Position numbers and translations under genes: made by a program | Notes under the pieces: model-generated | Databases searched by the model: none | What the model was told of the DNA's origin: nothing | The model's input: the letters and a program-made list of their open reading frames with translations, nothing else | In this document: positions 1 to 5,559 of the stretch, one piece after another | Layout: every line of letters begins with the position of its first letter | How positions within the stretch are numbered: position 1 is the stretch's first letter | Assembly (NCBI GenBank): GCA_016282415.1 | Contig: JAEEKO010000061.1 | Coordinates: 1 to 8,292 of the forward strand | Origin: Caryophanales bacterium | GTDB taxonomy: Bacteria > Bacillota_I > Bacilli_A > RF39 > UBA660 | Length of the DNA stretch: 8,292 bases | Direction of reading: 5' to 3'

Positions 1-164
1 GCAATGTGTCTTTGATGTTTAGCACATGCTCCAGTCATACGACGAGGCATAATTTTGCCTTTTTCATTAATATATTTAGAAACGATCATTACATCTTTGT
101 AATCAACGCTTTTACCAGCACACATTTGACAAATTTTCTTTTTCTTACGATAAAATTCAGCCAT
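1..164 (-). CDS. rpsR: 30S ribosomal protein S18 (partial, 3' end outside window)
   Basis: The first 54 codons of S18 are present, and the gene runs off the left edge. S18 sits on the platform of the small ribosomal subunit and binds 16S rRNA as a heterodimer with S6, which is encoded two genes upstream. The reading frame starts at the ATG at 164, eight bases after a perfect GGAGG (173-177). The lysine/arginine-rich N-terminus is followed by C12xxC15 and then C47xxH50QR, so this is the zinc-binding (C+) form of S18 that many Bacilli carry, rather than the Cys-less form. After Met removal the N-terminus would be Ala, the residue RimI acetylates in other bacteria, and a rimI gene lies in this window. 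It is the last visible gene of rpsF-ssb-rpsR, 17 bases after the ssb stop with no terminator between. Identification is secure. Confidence 0.97.
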   Translation of the reverse strand, partial: MAEFYRKKKKICQMCAGKSVDYKDVMIVSKYINEKGKIMPRRMTGACAKHQRHI

Positions 165-181
165 TTTTTGTTCCTCCTTTA

Positions 182-628
182 TTAGAATGGTAAGTCATCA
201 TCACTTAAAGTAATTTCTTCACCAAAATCTTGATATGGATCAACTGGGATATCAGTTACTTCTAAGTCTTTACTTCCATTATCATCATTAAAATTCATAT
301 TATTTGATGATCCTTTAGAACCTAAAAATGTCACATTATCACAAACAACTTCAGTTACATAACGTTTTGTTCCATCTTGAGCATCATAACTTCTAGTAGT
401 AATTCTACCTTCAACTGCTACTTGAGAACCTTTTTGACAATATTTAGCCATGTTTTCAGCTTGCTTACGCCATGCTACACAGTTAATAAAATCAGCTTCT
501 CTTTCACCATTTTGATTAGTAAAATTACGAGCTACTGCTAATGAGAAGTTTAATGAAGCTATTCCTGATGATGTAGTTCTAAGTTCAGGATCACGAGCTA
601 ATCTACCAATTAAAATAACTTTATTCAT
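182..628 (-). CDS. ssb: single-stranded DNA-binding protein SSB
   Basis: This 148-residue SSB coats single-stranded DNA during replication, recombination and repair. The OB-fold occupies about residues 1-104, opening MNKVILIGRLARDPELR and including the conserved aromatic W53 in a VAWRKQAE stretch. A short polar linker of about 35 residues follows, then the acidic C-terminal tip SDDDLPF, which recruits partner proteins. The linker is shorter than the glycine/glutamine-rich linkers of many SSBs, but the last twenty residues (DPY...DDDLPF) match the usual Firmicutes pattern. The ATG lies 3 bases after the rpsF stop, with its ribosome binding site (GAGGAG) inside the last codons of rpsF, so the two are probably translationally coupled. 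It is co-transcribed with rpsF and rpsR from the promoter at 997-1025. Confident call. Confidence 0.98.
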   Translation of the reverse strand: MNKVILIGRLARDPELRTTSSGIASLNFSLAVARNFTNQNGEREADFINCVAWRKQAENMAKYCQKGSQVAVEGRITTRSYDAQDGTKRYVTEVVCDNVTFLGSKGSSNNMNFNDDNGSKDLEVTDIPVDPYQDFGEEITLSDDDLPF

Positions 629-631
629 TTC

Positions 632-922
632 TTACTCCTCATCTAATTTGATGATTAAATGTCTAATCATGTTTTCATCGATACGAGCTTTACGATCAAA
701 CTCTTTAATAGCATCAGCATTAGCTTCAATTTGCATTACAAAGTAATATCCATTGATATTCTTTTTGATTTCATATGCTAATTTCTTTTCGCCCATTTCT
801 TTAAAGTCAACGATTTTAGCTTTTAAATCAGTTAAAAGTTTCTTGTAACTTTCACAAGTAGCTTTAATTTGATCACTTTCTATAGTTGCTTTAACAATGA
901 ACATAATTTCATATTTATTCAT
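632..922 (-). CDS. rpsF: 30S ribosomal protein S6
   Basis: This is a 96-residue S6, the normal length for the family. It opens MNKYEIMFIVK and carries the conserved GEKKLAYEIKKNINGYY segment (about residues 44-59), which belongs to the RNA- and S18-contacting beta sheet. S6 binds S18 and then the central domain of 16S rRNA. It is the first gene of the rpsF-ssb-rpsR operon, and in several bacteria the S6:S18 complex represses this operon by binding the rpsF leader. The start is fixed by a perfect AAGGAGG ribosome binding site (931-937). That site can pair with an upstream CTCCTT (see the leader feature). The gene has a strong promoter of its own just downstream of the 106-residue hypothetical gene. 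Confidence 0.98.
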   Translation of the reverse strand: MNKYEIMFIVKATIESDQIKATCESYKKLLTDLKAKIVDFKEMGEKKLAYEIKKNINGYYFVMQIEANADAIKEFDRKARIDENMIRHLIIKLDEE

Positions 923-990
923 TTGTTACACCTCCTTATGGTCATTTTGGCTTTATATCACTATAAAGCAAGGAGTAAATTCATTACTCG
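923..990 (-). promoter_or_regulatory. rpsF leader with two mutually exclusive RNA structures (candidate S6:S18 autoregulatory element)
   Basis: Seen in the sequence: reading the minus strand from the expected transcript start (about 990), GAGTAA (989-984) can pair with TTACTC (978-973) to form a 6-bp hairpin with a 5-nt loop. Alternatively CTCCTT (975-970) pairs perfectly with AAGGAG (937-932), the core of the rpsF Shine-Dalgarno. This encloses a perfect 8-bp hairpin, GCTTTATA (969-962) with TATAAAGC (957-950), capped by a GUGA (GNRA-type) tetraloop. A 12-nt bulge (949-938) lies on the 3' side. The two folds share the bases CTC, so they compete. Known: S6:S18-responsive leaders precede rpsF in many bacteria. 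Inferred: this is such a switch. The CCG bulge of the described motif is not seen; only CCA and ACC are present, so it would be a divergent version. Confidence 0.6.
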
Positions 991-996
991 CATTGT

Positions 997-1025
997 ATTA
1001 TAGCAAATATTTGATAAGTTGTCTA
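997..1025 (-). promoter_or_regulatory. sigma-A promoter of rpsF-ssb-rpsR
   Basis: TAGACA (1025-1020; five of six match TTGACA), a 17-bp spacer, then a perfect TATAAT (1002-997) preceded by TGC, which makes it an extended -10. Transcription should start near 990, giving a leader of about 67 nt. The -35 lies only six bases after the stop codon of the 106-residue gene. No terminator separates them, so some read-through from that gene is also possible. This is the best-matching promoter in the window. Confidence 0.85.
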
Positions 1026-1031
1026 TTAAAA

Positions 1032-1352
1032 TTACATCGCTAATTTATCATTTTCGTCATTATCCAATTGTTGTTCTACATTTTCTGAATAATAATTCAT
1101 CTTAACTGATGTTATTTCACGGATCAAGTCTTCTTTAGCAGTTTCAACTCTTTTGACATTTTTATCAATATCAGTTGAATTATCAATTCCTGATAAATTA
1201 TGATTATGAAAATACCATGCTTTATCTAGTTCTTCTTGCCATAAAACATATTTATTATAATAACCCTCGATACTTGTTTTAGCTTCTGGTGGTATTTTTT
1301 TACCACCATCTGGTAATACCGACATAAATTTATCTAAACTAACTACTGGCAT
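1032..1352 (-). CDS. hypothetical protein, 106 residues, family not recognised
   Basis: I do not recognise this protein. It is small, soluble-looking and mostly helical in character, with no signal peptide, membrane segment, cysteine or obvious catalytic motif. The N-terminal third (residues 1-25) contains a PDGGKKIPPEAK stretch. The middle (about 28-50) is rich in Tyr, Trp and His, including VLWQEELDKAWYFHNHN, and the rest is charged helix ending in an acidic tail with NDEND. The ATG start is supported by AGGAG (1363-1367) ten bases upstream. Codon use and AT content look like the neighbours. It has a possible promoter of its own, follows the yebC terminator, and runs without a terminator into the rpsF promoter. 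Placement just upstream of the S6 operon is suggestive but not evidence of a ribosomal role. Confidence 0.7.
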   Translation of the reverse strand: MPVVSLDKFMSVLPDGGKKIPPEAKTSIEGYYNKYVLWQEELDKAWYFHNHNLSGIDNSTDIDKNVKRVETAKEDLIREITSVKMNYYSENVEQQLDNDENDKLAM

Positions 1353-1384
1353 ATTATTCCATCTCCTAACTATATTCCGCTTTA

Positions 1385-1413
1385 ATTATATAATAGAATT
1401 ACTATAATCACTA
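1385..1413 (-). promoter_or_regulatory. possible promoter of the 106-residue gene
   Basis: A perfect TATAAT (1390-1385) lies about 33 bases before the ATG. At 17 bp upstream the best -35 is TAGTGA (1413-1408), only three of six matches. The upstream DNA holds a tandem ATTATAGT repeat (1417-1410 and 1408-1401, 9-bp period) that overlaps this -35. The region is so AT-rich that a chance TATAAT is plausible. A promoter is expected here because the preceding gene ends in a terminator. Confidence 0.4.
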
Positions 1414-1442
1414 TAATATCGAGAAAACTTTACATTTGTTTT

Positions 1443-1467
1443 AAAAAGGAAGTATTTATACTTCCTT
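1443..1467 (-). terminator. rho-independent terminator of yebC
   Basis: On the minus strand a perfect 9-bp stem, AAGGAAGTA (1467-1459) with TACTTCCTT (1454-1446), has a TAAA loop and is followed by a T5 run (1447-1443, its first two bases within the stem). The stem begins at the second base of the yebC stop codon TAA (1468-1466). Confidence 0.85.
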
Positions 1468-2182
1468 AAAAATTCTTAACGTTATGATAAATATTGGTAA
1501 CATCCTCAATATCATCTAACATATTATATAGTTTCGTAAATACTTCTAAATCTTCACCTTCAAGCTCGATTAAATCCTTAGCATAGTATCCCTCTTCATC
1601 TAATTCATATTCTAGATTTGGATAAATACTATCTAATAAATCTTTAACTTTGTAATGATCAGCTAAATTTAAACTAATTATTAATACATCATTATCTACT
1701 TCAATATCAACTGGCTCAATCCCATTATCAAGTAACGTTTCAAAAGCTTGTTCTTCAGTTAAACCCTTGATTCCCAATAATGCTAAATAATCATAATTGT
1801 ATGATACAGAATTAGATACTCCTAAACTTTTATGACATTTATTAAAAGCTTCACGTACAAATGCTACCGTACGGTTAACATTATCAGTTAAGGTTTTAAT
1901 AATTAATGTTGATTGACCAGGTCCAAAACCTTCATAAATGATTGTTTGATAATCATCTGTACTAGAACCTTTAGCTTTATTAATAGCACGTTCAATAACA
2001 TCATTAGGAACTTGATTCTTCTTAGCCTTTTCAACAGTTCTTCTTAATACTAAGTTATTATCTACTTCGGGAACACCAGTTTTAGCAGCTAAATAGATTT
2101 CTTTAGCAAACGTTGAATATAATTTAGCTTTCATTGCTCCAGTCTTTGCTTTACTTGCAGCGATATTTGGAAATCTTCCCAT
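1466..2182 (-). CDS. YebC/PmpR/TACO1 family protein, YeeN-type
   Basis: This 238-residue protein has the full length of the YebC family. The N-terminus MGRFPNIAASKAKTGAMKAK, the AKEIYLAAKTG stretch (about 26-36), the QVPNDVIERAINKAKG helix (57-72), YEGFGPGQS (83-91), the DNVNRT segment (100-105) and the C-terminal YHNVKNF match the YeeN subgroup of E. coli rather than the MAGHSKW-type paralogue. The family was first described as DNA-binding regulators; more recent work on bacterial YebC and mitochondrial TACO1 ties it to translation of difficult, proline-rich stretches. Which role this copy has cannot be read from sequence. The ATG follows AAGGAAG (2189-2195). It has its own terminator and a possible promoter, so it is probably monocistronic, with some read-through from the patatin gene since no terminator is seen there. 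Confidence 0.93.
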   Translation of the reverse strand: MGRFPNIAASKAKTGAMKAKLYSTFAKEIYLAAKTGVPEVDNNLVLRRTVEKAKKNQVPNDVIERAINKAKGSSTDDYQTIIYEGFGPGQSTLIIKTLTDNVNRTVAFVREAFNKCHKSLGVSNSVSYNYDYLALLGIKGLTEEQAFETLLDNGIEPVDIEVDNDVLIISLNLADHYKVKDLLDSIYPNLEYELDEEGYYAKDLIELEGEDLEVFTKLYNMLDDIEDVTNIYHNVKNF

Positions 2183-2213
2183 ACTTTCACTTCCTTAATT
2201 CCTACATTATTCT

Positions 2214-2241
2214 ATTATATTTTAACTAATTAATCAATTAA
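2214..2241 (-). promoter_or_regulatory. possible promoter of the yebC-family gene
   Basis: A perfect TATAAT (2219-2214) is preceded at 16 bp by TTAATT (2241-2236), which matches TTGACA at three of six positions and overlaps the TGA stop of the patatin gene. It would give a 5' UTR of about 25 nt. The -35 is weak and the region very AT-rich, so this is tentative. Confidence 0.45.
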
Positions 2242-3280
2242 AAATAAACTTTAAATTACAAACAAAATCATAGATAAAATGATCAGTATTTCGATAATGT
2301 TTCTTAATATATTTAATACTTTTACGAATATCCTTTATTTGATAAAAATCATGGTTTTCTTTTTCTAATACATATTCCACTGATTTAATAATCGCTGATT
2401 TTAAATCAGTTACTTTAAAGAATCCTTTTATTCTTCTTAATTCACGATCGGTAATATTACGTCCAATAAAGTTATAAAAGAAATTACTACGGTTTTTAAA
2501 AACAAAATGATAACCATCATAACCCTTTAAATAACGAATAGTATCATAATAACCCATTTTAATATTTTCTAATATAATTCTTTTATTGACCGTTAGAATT
2601 GATCCAATATTACGCGATGGTTCTAAATAAACAATATTGGCACTATCACTTTCCACTTTATGAAATACACCAATACCATGCACTCTAACAGCAATAATAT
2701 CATCATAACCGTTGTTAAGTGCCATATTAACTGGACATACATCATGGAATCCACCATCAAAATAGTATTCATTATCAATCAACTTTATTTTTTTGAAACC
2801 AGGTAAATAACAGGATGCATTAATATACTCCGTTAATTTACCTTCAGGAATATCTTTAATAAAGATTTCAACTGGTTCCATATTTTTACGTTTAACGGTT
2901 ACTAAACCAAAATTAATCTTACTTTTACGCAATCTTTTCTCATCAACTAAGTTATTTAAATGCATAATTAAAACATCAAGATCAATTCCTTTATTCTTAA
3001 TAATATTAACAACATCTTTAAAAAAATGAAAACTTAAACGATTTTCATTAATCGCATCAACGGTAGTTTGACTAAGATTTAATAATTCACCAACATTAAC
3101 TTCTTGCCAAAACTTTTTTAATTGCTTAAAACGATGAGATGCAATCATCGCCCCATTAAAAGCACCAATTGATGCTCCTATTACACAATCAAACTTATAT
3201 CCACATTCAACTAATGCTTCATAAGCACCAATTTCATAGGAACCTTTAGTTCCACCACCTTCAAGAATTAAGGCTCTCAT
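2234..3280 (-). CDS. patatin-like phospholipase family protein
   Basis: This is a 348-residue serine acyl hydrolase of the patatin/RssA type, expected to act in the cytoplasm or at the inner membrane face on acyl-lipids. The glycine-rich oxyanion loop is EGGGTKG (7-13). The nucleophile elbow is GASIG, with Ser37 as nucleophile. The family SA/ASxxxPG block appears as ASCYLPGF (155-162), and the catalytic-dyad aspartate is D175 in the DGG motif. All key residues are intact, so it should be active. The C-terminal third (about 230-348) is basic and helical without a recognised domain. There is no signal peptide or membrane helix. The ATG follows AGAGGT (3287-3292), which lies in the last codons of the SDR gene; the two genes are 2 bases apart and almost certainly coupled. 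The stop is TGA. The lipid substrate is unknown. Confidence 0.9.
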   Translation of the reverse strand: MRALILEGGGTKGSYEIGAYEALVECGYKFDCVIGASIGAFNGAMIASHRFKQLKKFWQEVNVGELLNLSQTTVDAINENRLSFHFFKDVVNIIKNKGIDLDVLIMHLNNLVDEKRLRKSKINFGLVTVKRKNMEPVEIFIKDIPEGKLTEYINASCYLPGFKKIKLIDNEYYFDGGFHDVCPVNMALNNGYDDIIAVRVHGIGVFHKVESDSANIVYLEPSRNIGSILTVNKRIILENIKMGYYDTIRYLKGYDGYHFVFKNRSNFFYNFIGRNITDRELRRIKGFFKVTDLKSAIIKSVEYVLEKENHDFYQIKDIRKSIKYIKKHYRNTDHFIYDFVCNLKFIFN

Positions 3281-3282
3281 AA

Positions 3283-4221
3283 TTATACCTCTTTATCTAT
3301 ATTTGGTAAAAATGGTATTGCTAATAAACGATAGATTCGACGGTGATAATAATGTTTGCTACGTTTTACACGAATACGATATGACTCAATCGTTTCACTT
3401 CTAAAATGTAAGATTTTCTCCAATTCATCAGAATCTTCAACTGTTGTTGAATAAAAGTTCTTAGGAACAAATAATTTAGTAAACAAATAACGACAGGTTA
3501 ATCCATTTAAAGATAATAATAAATGTTGATATTGTTTTAAAGAAAGAACACAATCTTTACCACCAGTCATATTATAGATATGTTTATTAACTTTATCATA
3601 GTTATCAATTGTTTTTACTAAACCATATGCACAATCAGCGTTAGTTATAACTTCAAACTTAGTGTTAGCTTTAACATTATAGATTGGATAATCATTTATA
3701 AAATTACCTAATACTGCCGGAATACGATAGATTACATAATTCTTAGCTTCTTTTTTAATTAATGCTTCACAATCTAATTTATTCTTTATGTAATAATCAA
3801 ATTCCGTATATTGTGGTTTTGTCTTAACGGTAACTTTATCTTGTAATCCGTATAAACTGGTTGTTGATAAATAAATTAATTTACAAGTTGGATTATAAGC
3901 TTTAACGCCACGTAAAATATTCTTAATACCATTATATTCCATTTCTTTTAGTAATGATTTCTTTAAATCACCTAAAGGTGGAATAACTCCTGCTAAAAGA
4001 TAAATATATTCATGGTTATTAACTAAATTATCAATTAAAATATGATCGTTCATATCACCATAAATAATATTAAGACGACGACGGTATTTTTTTAAAGCTT
4101 TAAATGATTTACGATTTTTTAAATCTACTGCCGTTATTTCATATTTACCTTCGCTTAGTAAATACTTGATTAATTCTAGCCCTATATTTCCGGCAGCCCC
4201 AAAAATTAATACTTTTTTCAT
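3283..4221 (-). CDS. NAD(P)-dependent epimerase/reductase, extended SDR family
   Basis: This is a Rossmann-fold enzyme of 312 residues. The dinucleotide loop GAAGNIG (8-14) is followed by an acidic residue at the end of beta-2 (D33 in AVDL), which favours NAD(H). D56 in YGDMND, the LAGVIPP turn (76-82), S119-TTS-122 and Y144-IKN-K148 complete the extended-SDR active site pattern. The C-terminal part (about 240-312) is basic and lacks a recognised substrate signature, so the substrate (sugar nucleotide, lipid-linked or other) cannot be named. I start it at ATG 4221 rather than the in-frame TTG at 4239, because AGGTG (4227-4231) sits five bases before the ATG and the beta-1 strand begins right there. 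It is first in a two-gene unit with the patatin-like hydrolase, which suggests shared lipid or glycolipid metabolism. Confidence 0.88.
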   Translation of the reverse strand: MKKVLIFGAAGNIGLELIKYLLSEGKYEITAVDLKNRKSFKALKKYRRRLNIIYGDMNDHILIDNLVNNHEYIYLLAGVIPPLGDLKKSLLKEMEYNGIKNILRGVKAYNPTCKLIYLSTTSLYGLQDKVTVKTKPQYTEFDYYIKNKLDCEALIKKEAKNYVIYRIPAVLGNFINDYPIYNVKANTKFEVITNADCAYGLVKTIDNYDKVNKHIYNMTGGKDCVLSLKQYQHLLLSLNGLTCRYLFTKLFVPKNFYSTTVEDSDELEKILHFRSETIESYRIRVKRSKHYYHRRIYRLLAIPFLPNIDKEV

Positions 4222-4226
4222 ATATT

Positions 4227-4231
4227 CACCT
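4227..4231 (-). promoter_or_regulatory. ribosome binding site that decides the SDR gene start
   Basis: AGGTG lies five bases before ATG 4221. No Shine-Dalgarno precedes the alternative TTG at 4239, which would also fall almost at the predicted transcription start (about 4237). Confidence 0.7.
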
Positions 4232-4243
4232 AAATTCAAGATA

Positions 4244-4272
4244 ATTATATCATCTTAAAAATAATAAGTAAA
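4244..4272 (-). promoter_or_regulatory. promoter of the SDR-patatin unit
   Basis: TTTACT (4272-4267, four of six matches), a 17-bp spacer, then a perfect TATAAT (4249-4244) with an upstream TGA, giving an extended -10. The predicted 5' UTR is about 16 nt. It begins seven bases after the T-tract of the preceding terminator. Confidence 0.8.
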
Positions 4273-4278
4273 ACAAAT

Positions 4279-4310
4279 AAAAAAGAGTTTAACACTTTAA
4301 ATGTTAAACT
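4279..4310 (-). terminator. rho-independent terminator of the envelope gene pair
   Basis: On the minus strand a perfect 9-bp stem, AGTTTAACA (4310-4302) with TGTTAAACT (4294-4286), has a 7-nt loop and is followed after one C by T6 (4284-4279). The stem begins at the second base of the TAG stop codon (4311-4309) of the upstream gene. Confidence 0.85.
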
Positions 4311-4929
4311 AATTATCAAGTTGTTTAGTAAGTTTAATACCACTTTCTTCAACAACTGTATTAACTTTTTTTAAACACTCTTCAATATGAAGTTCATCAT
4401 CTTTTTGAAGTAGGTTTAAATATTCACGAATTACCGCTTCAGTCTCAATTATTTTTTTATCAATTGATTGGTAATTGGTCATGTTATTTTTTAATTGGTC
4501 TAAATTGTTCTTATAACCTGCTAATTTTTCAGGATTAACATCAATACTTTTAATAAATTTTTCATATCGAAATTGTGCAATTGTTCCACCAATTAAAGGA
4601 ACACTAACATGGGCAGCTAATAAAAGTCCAATATTTCTGGCAAATTCCCATAATCCACTACCTAATGCATCAAATCTTATTGCTACAATAAGTGCAAATG
4701 ATAAAAATGCAAAAAAATTTAACATGTTATAAGTAGATTTAAAATAGTAATATTTATCTTTCTCATGTTTACTTATAATTGCTTTATCTACATCAAAAGA
4801 ATTGATTTTTGACTTAGTATTAATTATTGATTCATTAACACTTTCCATTCTTTCAATATTGTCATATTTTGTTTTTTCCATTTCATTTAATACTTCGCTT
4901 AAATAATTTCTGAATTCTTCTTTACTCAT
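4309..4929 (-). CDS. membrane protein with two helices and long polar arms, unknown function
   Basis: I do not recognise this 206-residue protein. Residues 1-64 are charged and helical with coiled-coil character. Two hydrophobic segments follow at about 67-86 (a Phe/Leu/Ala-rich helix ending VAIRF) and 97-118 (GLLLAAHVSVPLIGG), joined by a short loop of about ten residues. Residues 119-206 are again polar and helical. Lys/Arg clusters flank both outer ends of the hairpin (KHEKDKYYYFK before, RYEKFIK after), so the positive-inside rule puts both arms in the cytoplasm and only the loop outside. The ATG follows GAGGG (4939-4943). It is the second gene after the secreted protein, 17 bases downstream, and is closed by its own terminator. 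A structural, sensing or scaffolding role is possible, but nothing in the sequence proves one. Confidence 0.8.
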   Translation of the reverse strand: MSKEEFRNYLSEVLNEMEKTKYDNIERMESVNESIINTKSKINSFDVDKAIISKHEKDKYYYFKSTYNMLNFFAFLSFALIVAIRFDALGSGLWEFARNIGLLLAAHVSVPLIGGTIAQFRYEKFIKSIDVNPEKLAGYKNNLDQLKNNMTNYQSIDKKIIETEAVIREYLNLLQKDDELHIEECLKKVNTVVEESGIKLTKQLDN

Positions 4930-4946
4930 TTTCCAAAACCCTCTTT

Positions 4947-5507
4947 TTAATGGATAGTAGTTGCTTCGATAACAATATTACCGGTCATACTAATACCAAT
5001 TAAACTATTTTGATCTGTTCCATCTTCAGTTAACCATAAATATAAATGGTAATTCTTAGATGCAACAGTTTGTTGAATATTATTTTTAATTGCAAACATA
5101 CAATCAACATCTTCATTACAAGATATTAATTCCGGTGCACCACCATCAATAACCGTGCCATTTTCATCAGTTAATTTCCACTTTAGACTTAAATCCATAG
5201 ATGGAACTTGTGAAAGAATTAAATGATACTTTAGGTTATACGCTATCCCTGATGGAGATGTCGCGTTAATTGTATAATAAGTATCACTGGCTCTAGTAGC
5301 ATAATCAGCATCATTTATTGGAATTAACATCCCGGTATTATGATTGTTTTCAATAATAGTAACATTAAAATTATTTGCTTTGATACTTACATTGCCAGAG
5401 CCAGTATTAGTAATATTTGGTAAGAAATAAGCATACGAAACACCAACTGCTACAATAAAAATAACAAATATCATCGAAAATAAAATTTTTGTTATATTAT
5501 TTTTCAT
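4947..5507 (-). CDS. secreted or membrane-anchored surface protein with TasA/camelysin-like N-terminus
   Basis: This is a 186-residue exported protein. Lysines at 2 and 7 precede a hydrophobic core (about 8-22), then VSYA-YF, a plausible signal peptidase site after A26 with Ser at -3. The export region followed by YAYF and an Asn/Thr/Gly-rich strand resembles the SipW-processed TasA/camelysin group of Bacilli, but the rest is too divergent for me to assign the family firmly. The mature part is Asn/Thr/Ile-rich and looks like a beta sandwich. C130 and C136 are close together and could form a small disulfide loop. There is no LPXTG or C-terminal anchor, so it is either released or held by an uncleaved N-terminal helix. 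The ATG follows GGAGA (5513-5517). It has its own promoter overlapping the tsaD stop and is co-transcribed with the downstream membrane protein. No SipW-like peptidase is in the window. Confidence 0.8.
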   Translation of the reverse strand: MKNNITKILFSMIFVIFIVAVGVSYAYFLPNITNTGSGNVSIKANNFNVTIIENNHNTGMLIPINDADYATRASDTYYTINATSPSGIAYNLKYHLILSQVPSMDLSLKWKLTDENGTVIDGGAPELISCNEDVDCMFAIKNNIQQTVASKNYHLYLWLTEDGTDQNSLIGISMTGNIVIEATTIH

Positions 5508-5531
5508 AATTTCTCCTTTTTACTCATGTTT

Positions 5532-5559
5532 ATTATACTAAAAATAGCATATAAATCAA
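5532..5559 (-). promoter_or_regulatory. promoter of the envelope gene pair
   Basis: TTGATT (5559-5554; TTGA matches consensus), a 16-bp spacer, then a perfect TATAAT (5537-5532). The predicted 5' UTR is about 18 nt. The -35 begins one base after the tsaD stop codon. No terminator is visible after tsaD, so the pair may also be transcribed from the tsaB promoter. Confidence 0.75.

Noticed and set aside
923..990. Calling the rpsF leader a canonical S6:S18 motif
   Set aside because: The diagnostic CCG bulge is absent, so it is described only as a candidate divergent element.
1401..1417. Tandem ATTATAGT repeat as a firm operator or CRISPR-like repeat
   Set aside because: Only two short copies in very AT-rich DNA; noted with the neighbouring gene but not claimed as a separate feature.
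2231..2236. TGA as tryptophan (Mycoplasma code) because of the short 5S rRNA and AT-richness
   Set aside because: All eight tryptophans are TGG, no gene needs read-through, and TGA occurs only at gene ends with normal product length.
2183..2236. Terminator after the patatin gene
   Set aside because: The AT-rich inverted segments here are imperfect and lack a T-tract.
4222..4239. TTG start at 4239 for the SDR gene, adding six residues
   Set aside because: No Shine-Dalgarno precedes it, it falls almost at the predicted transcript start, and AGGTG is well placed for ATG 4221, where the Rossmann beta-1 strand begins.
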